A stretch of DNA of 64,000 bases from the NCBI RefSeq assembly GCF_010093065.1, contig NZ_CP048113.1, forward strand, positions 3,720,001 to 3,784,000, read 5' to 3'. The DNA is from Chitinophaga agri (GTDB taxonomy: Bacteria; Bacteroidota; Bacteroidia; Chitinophagales; Chitinophagaceae). Both the position numbers and the translations under genes were made by a program. Below are positions 61,441 through 64,000 of the stretch, piece after piece. A model generated the notes under the pieces. It saw only the letters and a list, made by a program, of their open reading frames with translations. It had not been told where the DNA came from and made no database searches. Position 1 is the stretch's first letter. Every line of letters starts with the position of its first letter.

Positions 61441-61827
61441 CCGTAGTATTTAAGAGTAGATAAATGCTGATTCTAAAGTTCGGGCAATAAAAACCAAAAT
61501 CCAGAGAGCGAAATTCCTGGCATTTTAAAGGAACAACCTAATTGAGCGTTTTGCAGCCAAAATGAGGATCGTTGGGTCCACATGTTTAAGTGTTCTGGCG
61601 AAAAGACAACTTTTTCGATTGGTTTTCCTTATAAATTGTAGATGCCGAATGACGGCAAGCTGTGTTTACACGTGAATGCTTGCTCGCTCTTTACTATTCC
61701 TCTAACATCCTTAATCGGCAATGGATACCCTTTCCGGGTTTTGGCTATGCAATGCCCCGATTTGACTACGCCGGACAGCTGAAGACTGATGAACTTTGCC
61801 TATATCAAAATTCAAAATCAATAATAA

Positions 61828-62757
61828 ATGAAACAGTCAAAAACACCCATCATCAGCTTTAGTCCGGTTGTATTACCAGTTCCTGGCCGTCACGTAGACC
61901 TTGAAATAAAAGTTTCTGCTCCAGCAAGCGGAAATAACCTGCCGGTCATCCTACTTTCGCACGGGCATGGCGCCTCTAATTTTCTATCTTCGTACAGAGG
62001 ATATGGCCCTATTGTAGATTTTTTTGCCGCAGAAGGGTTTGTGGTCATTCAACCTACTCATCAAAATTCCAAAGCACTCGCACTTTCTTCATCCCTTCCA
62101 GAAGCACCCTTGTTTTGGAGTTCGCGGCCAGCGGATATGAAATTTATCCTTGATCATTTGGACGAAATTATTTCTACAGTACCAGGGTTAACCGGAAGAG
62201 TGGAAAAAGCAAAAGTTGCTGCCATTGGCCATTCTTTAGGCGGCCATACCGTTGCTATGCTTGCTGGCATGGAAGTGACGGATCCCTCAACAGGCAAAAT
62301 AGTGAATTTAACAGAGCCACGAATAAAAGCTCCTGTGCTGATTGGCTTACCTGGCGGTCCTGAAGGATTGAACGGAGCAGCCAGACATCATTTTCCTGTA
62401 TTGGCAGCTTCAGATTTCCGCACTATGGTATTACCAGCGCTGATAGTCAACGGGGACAAAGACAAAAATCTCATGTTCTCTGATTTGGACAATTGGCGTG
62501 CCGACGCTTATTATCAAAGTCCGGGCCCGAAGGATCTGCTGACCGTGTTTGGCGCTGAACACATCTTTGGTGGTATTTCAGGTTATGATGCCCTCGAGAC
62601 GAGTGATGAAGATCCGGAGCGTGTTGCTTTTGTATGTAAAAGCATTCTTGCGTATATTCGGAGTACATTCGATCCAACCGATTTAAGTTGGGAACAAGCA
62701 AAGAAAAGCCTTAACGGCGTACAGGGCGCTTTAGGCAGCATTGAAAGCAAATTATAA
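61828..62757 (+). CDS. alpha/beta hydrolase (chlorophyllase/PAF-acetylhydrolase-like)
   Basis: A 309-residue hydrolase. The oxyanion region is VILLSHGHGASNFLSSYRGY, the nucleophile elbow is AAIGHSLGGHTVAM (Ser about residue 136), and the acid and His lie in LIVNGDKDKN and VFGAEHIFGG. No signal peptide is seen. The substrate is unknown. It is followed nine bases later by an AraC regulator and probably regulated by it. Confidence 0.82.
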   Translation: MKQSKTPIISFSPVVLPVPGRHVDLEIKVSAPASGNNLPVILLSHGHGASNFLSSYRGYGPIVDFFAAEGFVVIQPTHQNSKALALSSSLPEAPLFWSSRPADMKFILDHLDEIISTVPGLTGRVEKAKVAAIGHSLGGHTVAMLAGMEVTDPSTGKIVNLTEPRIKAPVLIGLPGGPEGLNGAARHHFPVLAASDFRTMVLPALIVNGDKDKNLMFSDLDNWRADAYYQSPGPKDLLTVFGAEHIFGGISGYDALETSDEDPERVAFVCKSILAYIRSTFDPTDLSWEQAKKSLNGVQGALGSIESKL

Positions 62758-62766
62758 ACAGACAAT

Positions 62767-63714
62767 ATGAAGGATGAAATGTCTAACCACAGATTCAATT
62801 CTTTATCAAGGTTGCATAAGGCGCTGGATATGCCGGCGCCTATGCACCCATTGGTAAGTTTAATAAATAATGCAGAGGGGGCCATTCCACTGGAAAACCT
62901 TCCCAGCCCCCATATCTTAAGTTTTTATAAGATATCCTATAAGATGAACTTCCAGGGAAAGTTCAAATATGGACAGCATTATTACGATTTCGACGAAGGG
63001 GGAATGTTTTTTGTTTCGCCGAATCAAATCACAGGAGGCCACGCACCACTAAGTGATCAATCTGGTTATACTTTGCTTTTCCACCCGGATTTTTTACTGG
63101 GTTACGAACTCGCTAAAAAAATTAAAGAGTATGGCTTTTTCTCCTATTCGACTAATGAAGCGTTGCACTTATCGGAGAAAGAAAAAACCATGATCATTTA
63201 TGTTTTTCAAAGTATTGAAGAAGAACTGAAAGGCAGAATTGATAATTTCAGCCAGGATGTTGTGATTTCTCATATTGAATTGCTGCTGAATTATGCCAAC
63301 CGATTCTACAGCCGGCAATTCATCACCCGTAAGGCGGTAAGCACGAATTTACTTCAAAGGGTAGAAGACATTTTATGCACCCACTTCCAGTCACCACATG
63401 CACAAAAGCAGGGGCTTCCAACTGTCCAATTTCTTTCTGCGCAATTAAACGTCAGTGCCAGTTATTTAAGTGATATGCTGCGATCACTTACCGGGCAAAA
63501 TGCACAACAACACATTCATAACCATCTGATTGAAAAAGCAAAGGAACAGTTATCGACAAGTGAGGCTTCGATAAGCGAAATAGCCTATGAATTAGGATTT
63601 GAACATCCCAATCCTTTAGTAAACTATTTAAGCTTAAAACCAGTATGTCGCCCTTGGATTTCAGACGTTCCTTCAATTAAAGCATATTCGAGTACAGTGC
63701 AACATTATTCTTAA
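62767..63714 (+). pseudogene. AraC-family regulator with a frameshifted C-terminus
   Basis: The N-terminal ligand-binding part and most of the double helix-turn-helix are intact (for example FLSAQLNVSASYLSDMLRSL and ISEIAYELGFEHPN). After 63611 the frame gives an unrelated tail (PLVNYLSLKPVCRPW...). Reading the +1 frame from 63613 gives SFSKLFKLKTSMSPLDFRRS and a stop at 63678-63680, exactly the ending expected of an AraC second helix-turn-helix. One missing base near 63607-63611 (CCC before AA) explains it. It is either a recent mutation or a sequence error. Confidence 0.75.
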
Positions 63715-64000
63715 GGTTAATTACGACTCATAGCATTTATTCCATCAAATCCCCTTCTCGACTGGGGATAAAAGGTTAAATCGTCGAAAGCGCACTTTTG
63801 TTTACGTGCACCTGCCGGCTGGAAATGATGTCCTAAGAATACAAAATTTATGCATAAATAATAACGACTAGCAATGGTGTATAAGCCTGCTTAGTATATT
63901 ACCCCACATTGATATCCCGATCAATAATGAGGGTATATTTGAACCCAAGCCCTTCTCAGAGATTCCAAACTAGTAAGGTTCCGGTAGACAGCATCTTCGG
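63715..64000. other. window end without a supported gene
   Basis: A 286-base stretch; no coding sequence, RNA gene or clear hairpin was recognised. Confidence 0.5.

Larger units (their letters stand above)
60714..61827. other. 1.1-kb stretch with scar 3 and a decayed recombinase
   Basis: No intact gene is supported. The left part has scar 3 and its hairpin, the middle the recombinase relic, and 61441-61827 nothing clear; a short open frame at 61662-61862 overlaps the next gene and has no family features. Confidence 0.6.

Noticed and set aside
61662..61862. 66-codon gene before the hydrolase
   Set aside because: Overlaps the start of the hydrolase and shows no family features.

Overview
The window comes from a Bacteroidota chromosome, most likely a Chitinophaga-like member of the Chitinophagaceae. 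Evidence for this is TAnnTTTG -7 promoter boxes, a PorT-type type IX secretion protein overlapping ubiE, a T9SS C-terminal sorting domain on a DUF1501 protein, a SusC-like carboxypeptidase-regulatory TonB receptor, and the general protein style. The taxon is inferred; no marker gene was compared.

Region A (1-25.9 kb) is ordinary core chromosome: the end of pyruvate dehydrogenase E2, a VOC protein, a GbsR/MarR regulator, a TIGR01777 epimerase, a CoA-binding protein, YkuK, EngB, UbiE, PorT, dihydroorotase, a short MutS-family ATPase, YifB/ComM, a divergent EF-G, an ABC exporter, a DUF983 protein, a TonB receptor with a small His-rich partner, a DUF1800/DUF1501 pair and a thiolase. Several strong hairpin terminators and apparently leaderless promoters are visible.

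Region B (25.97-61.4 kb) is an accessory island built on the 3' end of a tRNA-Lys(CTT) gene. A large serine recombinase sits against the tRNA, and its last 12 codons are read from the antisense strand of the tRNA. Three tRNA-end-like scars, each followed at once by a hairpin, lie near 52.95, 56.75 and 60.84 kb. A decayed second serine recombinase follows the last scar. I read this as serial integration that left three modules. Module 1 (26.0-52.95 kb) holds the recombinase, an McrB-like ATPase, a soluble histidine kinase, a candidate structured RNA, a degenerate MocR regulator, and a 17.5-kb all-forward gene train (35.1-52.6 kb). Module 2 (53-56.5 kb) is a defence-like cargo: a Shedu nuclease with a membrane partner, and an unrecognised three-gene overlapping operon. 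Module 3 (57-60.7 kb) is chromate resistance: a ChrB domain fused to an AraC regulator, an outer-membrane-like protein, a double DUF1259 lipoprotein and ChrA.

The 35.1-52.6 kb train is the best candidate for an undescribed system. It encodes several small membrane proteins, a transglutaminase-like protein, a beta-rich protein with a Gly/Leu-rich head, a cluster of three further beta-rich proteins, a membrane-anchored lambda-R-type transglycosylase, an annexin-repeat protein, a peptidoglycan-binding protein, a degenerate amidase-fold protein, an L,D-transpeptidase-like Cys protein, and a nucleotide-handling block (adenine methylase, MoxR-type AAA+, VWA-like protein, RecA-like ATPase). There is no terminase, portal, tail, relaxase or type IV secretion gene. 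A tailless, membrane-containing provirus or a virus-derived particle would fit, but this is inference; no capsid fold could be tested here.

Region C (61.8-64 kb) returns to chromosome-like genes: an alpha/beta hydrolase and an AraC regulator whose last helix is broken by a one-base frameshift.
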